Origin: Flavobacterium fryxellicola
GTDB taxonomy: Bacteria > Bacteroidota > Bacteroidia > Flavobacteriales > Flavobacteriaceae
Length of the DNA: 64,000 bases
Assembly: GCF_900143245.1 (NCBI RefSeq)
Contig: NZ_FRDK01000003.1
Span: forward strand, 124,001 to 188,000
Direction: 5' to 3'
The stretch's first letter is position 1, and each line of letters opens with the position of its first letter. A program made the position numbers and the translations under genes. The notes under the pieces were generated by a model. It was given only the letters and a program-made list of their open reading frames with translations, was not told the origin of the DNA and made no database searches. Below, piece by piece: positions 61,967 to 64,000 of this stretch.

Positions 61967-62728
61967 TTTAAAACAAACCGGAATAATTTCTCCTTTTGCC
62001 AAGCAATATTTTTCTACTAATGCAGGAGCGATTTTATTCGTATAATCTTCTTCAATCACTATAAAACCGATACTTCGTAATTTATCAAAATAATCGCGAC
62101 CATAAATACGCACATGATCGTATTGTCCAAAGATTTTAGCGCGTTCCTTTTGGTCGGTAATAGAATCATCGGCGAAGGTAGTCGCTCTTTTTAAATCCTG
62201 AGGAATTTGCAAGATAGCCATTCCCCCCGGTTTCAAGACGCGATACAATTCCTGCATGGCTTTAGTATCATCTGGTATGTGTTCTAAAACATGGTTGCAC
62301 AGAATCACATCGTATTGATTGTCATCAAAAGGCAAATTGCAAATATCAGCTTTTACATCCGCTAAGGGCGAAAACAAATCGGTTGTGGTGTAATCTAGAT
62401 TTTTCTGATTCCGAAAAAGTTTATAAAAAGCTTGTTCAGGTGCAAAATGCAGTACTTTTTTAGGCGCGGTAAAAAAATCAGTTTGTTCGTTGAGGTACAA
62501 CCACAGTAAGCGGTGTCGCTCTAATGAAAGTGTACTCGGCGAAAGCACATTGTTGCGTTGTGTTTCATAGCCGTACGGCAACATCGATTTGAAACTTTTT
62601 CCGTCAATAGGATCAGTAAATTTAGTTCCTTTTAAAGTAAATGCAATGATAGGACGGGCTACATAACTCAACCTGATTAATAAAGGACGAGGAATAGTAT
62701 TGAGTATTAATTTAAAAAGTTTTTTCAT
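61964..62728 (-). CDS. Class I SAM-dependent methyltransferase
   Basis: The start is at the ATG at 62728 (254 residues). The in-frame ATG at 62749 adds MNLCETN without family support. It has the SAM-binding region VLHFAPEQAF, CNHVLEHIPDD and LKPGGMAILQIPQD, with a long N-terminal region KLFKLILNTIPRPLLIRL. The substrate is unknown. A 10-codon copy of its C-terminus is at 57717. Confidence 0.85.
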   Translation of the reverse strand: MKKLFKLILNTIPRPLLIRLSYVARPIIAFTLKGTKFTDPIDGKSFKSMLPYGYETQRNNVLSPSTLSLERHRLLWLYLNEQTDFFTAPKKVLHFAPEQAFYKLFRNQKNLDYTTTDLFSPLADVKADICNLPFDDNQYDVILCNHVLEHIPDDTKAMQELYRVLKPGGMAILQIPQDLKRATTFADDSITDQKERAKIFGQYDHVRIYGRDYFDKLRSIGFIVIEEDYTNKIAPALVEKYCLAKGEIIPVCFK

Positions 62729-62775
62729 ATTTGTTTCACAGAGATTCACAAAGAAGGCTCAAAGATTCGCTAAGT

Positions 62776-63195
62776 TTATCTTTTGGAATCTGAAGGCGTA
62801 TTTATAAATCTTTTTATGTTGTTTTTTAAAATTGTACTATTGTAATTTATTAATAATCCTAGAGGATAATTGCCAAGTTTTAAATACGTTAGTATTTGAG
62901 CGAAATGTACGGCAGTATAATTTTCTACTGTTTTTAATTCGATTACTAATTTGTCCTCAACAAGTAAGTCTATTCTATATCCTTGGTCAAGTCTGATTTC
63001 TTTATATTTTATTGGAAGTGTTATTTCTTTTTCAACTTTAAAGCCTGCATTTTGAAGTTCATAAAAAAGACATGTTTGGTAAGCAGATTCTAAAAGACCC
63101 GGACCCAATTGTCGATGTACTTCAATGGCTAATCCAATTACTTGATAAGAAAGTGCATTTAAATCATCGCTTAAGTCATTATCTTTATTTTCCAT
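62776..63195 (-). CDS. GxxExxY protein
   Basis: The 139-residue protein carries LGPGLLESAY, the GxxExxY motif that gives the family its name. Then follow KEIRLDQGYRIDLLVEDKLVIELKT and INYNSTILKNNIKRFI, with the shared D-ELK core of a PD-(D/E)XK nuclease-like fold. Members are widely distributed, and no biological role is established. The spacers on both sides are built of words like CAAAGATTCGC. Confidence 0.85.
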   Translation of the reverse strand: MENKDNDLSDDLNALSYQVIGLAIEVHRQLGPGLLESAYQTCLFYELQNAGFKVEKEITLPIKYKEIRLDQGYRIDLLVEDKLVIELKTVENYTAVHFAQILTYLKLGNYPLGLLINYNSTILKNNIKRFINTPSDSKR

Positions 63196-63281
63196 TTTCT
63201 TCGATGCTAAAAATACTAAAAAACTTTACTTAAAACCTTTGCGAATCTCTGGGTATCCTTTGCGAATCTTTGTGTAATAAC

Positions 63282-64000
63282 TTAGATTACCAGCGGTACT
63301 CTTCTAAACTCATCCTCTTCAGTACTCACAATTCCTAATGCTTTATACACATACGCAAAAGTCGATAAGATCTCTGGTTTTCCATCAATAATAGCAACAT
63401 CATGCTCAAAATGAGCAGATGGTTTTCCATCAGCGGTGGTAATAGTCCAGCCGTCTTTGTGTTGTTTGATATTTCTAGTTCCTTGGTTGATCATTGGTTC
63501 AATAGCGACCACCATGCCTTCTACAAAAAGTTTTCCTCTTCCTTTTTTACCATAATTAGGCATTTCAGGGTCTTCGTGCATTTTTTGACCCACGCCGTGA
63601 CCTACAAGTTCCCGTACCACGCCGTAACCATGAGCTTCAGTATATTTTTGAATTGCATTTCCTACGTCCTCAACACGATTTCCTAATCGCAGTTCACGGA
63701 TTCCTATATATAGTGATTCCTTTGTGATCTGCAATAATTTTTTAGTTTCTGGAGCCACTTCACCTATTTCAAAAGAATACGCATGGTCACCATGGTATCC
63801 GTTTTTGTAAGCGCCACAATCGACAGAGATCACATCGCCACTTTCTAATGGTTTATTATTTGGAATTCCATGCACCACTTGTGCGTTTGGACTCATACAA
63901 AGGGAGTTTGGGAATCCATATAAACCAAGAAAACTAGGCTCTGCGCCATGGTCACGAATGAATTCCTCCGCTAATTTGTCCAGATATAAAGTGGTAACTC
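63282..64000 (-). CDS. map: Type I methionine aminopeptidase, 5' end beyond the window
   Basis: The frame stays open to the right edge (FIRDHGAEPSFLGLYGFPN just inside), so the N-terminus lies outside. Present are NAQVVHGIPNN, DVISVDCGAYKNGYHGD with the metal-binding Asp residues, GHGVGQKMHEDPEMPNYG with His, and VVAIEPMIN with Glu. It removes the initiator methionine from proteins. Confidence 0.95.
   Translation of the reverse strand, partial: VTTLYLDKLAEEFIRDHGAEPSFLGLYGFPNSLCMSPNAQVVHGIPNNKPLESGDVISVDCGAYKNGYHGDHAYSFEIGEVAPETKKLLQITKESLYIGIRELRLGNRVEDVGNAIQKYTEAHGYGVVRELVGHGVGQKMHEDPEMPNYGKKGRGKLFVEGMVVAIEPMINQGTRNIKQHKDGWTITTADGKPSAHFEHDVAIIDGKPEILSTFAYVYKALGIVSTEEDEFRRVPLVI

Overview
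The window is low-GC DNA from a member of the Bacteroidota, most likely a Flavobacterium species. The evidence is a set of flavobacterial hallmarks: type IX secretion sorting domains (type A at the end of the esterase near 61.9 kb, type B/CHU_C on the 1320-residue adhesin), a DUF5103 T9SS plug protein, an S46 peptidase, a GH3-family protein, a FolK-deoxynucleoside kinase fusion, and promoters of the TTG-N19-TAnnTTTG type. Most of the window is ordinary chromosomal housekeeping sequence. It includes tig-clpP-clpX, serB, sppA, mutS, two tRNAs, waaA, galE, fabD, purT, a PLP aminotransferase, a fatty acid desaturase, rsmG, pruA, apaG and map (cut by the right edge).

The accessory part that stands out is 8.2-15.1 kb, all on the minus strand. 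It holds three paralogous two-domain response regulators, one of them truncated. It also holds three short precursor peptides with a KLEL/KLKF-type leader ending in or near a double glycine, too short or degenerate for routine gene calling, and small two-helix membrane proteins that could be immunity proteins. Around these lie a truncated bacteriocin-locus-type membrane protein, the last ~46 codons of an ABC exporter, an IS1595-type transposase remnant and a detached 3' end of the neighbouring GH3 gene. A 174-bp promoter block is duplicated almost exactly, and the regulators are mosaics of one another. I read this as a decaying and recombining bacteriocin-like (double-glycine peptide) cassette array next to the GH3 gene. 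The first regulator copy now sits upstream of an unrelated 489-residue lipoprotein and a 51-residue membrane peptide.

Other accessory traces are an intact DUF2683/RelE-type toxin-antitoxin pair (6.1-6.7 kb) and a second pair whose toxin has a stop codon (40.7-41.2 kb). A 37-bp copy of the tRNA-Leu 3' half lies 0.86 kb beyond the tRNA, with a decayed secreted-protein gene between the two, like an eroded integration site. A HsdR-N-like gene is broken (46.9-47.4 kb). A T9SS esterase gene is interrupted by one stop and one frameshift (58.7-61.9 kb), and its block is bounded by a short copy of the next gene's 3' end.

Intergenic spaces carry at least five copies of a hairpin-forming interspersed repeat (1.97, 3.7, 17.8, 47.4 and 52.8 kb), a 200-bp inverted repeat (44.4 kb), and odd spacers built from degenerate 7-bp words. 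Strong hairpin terminators end most transcription units.
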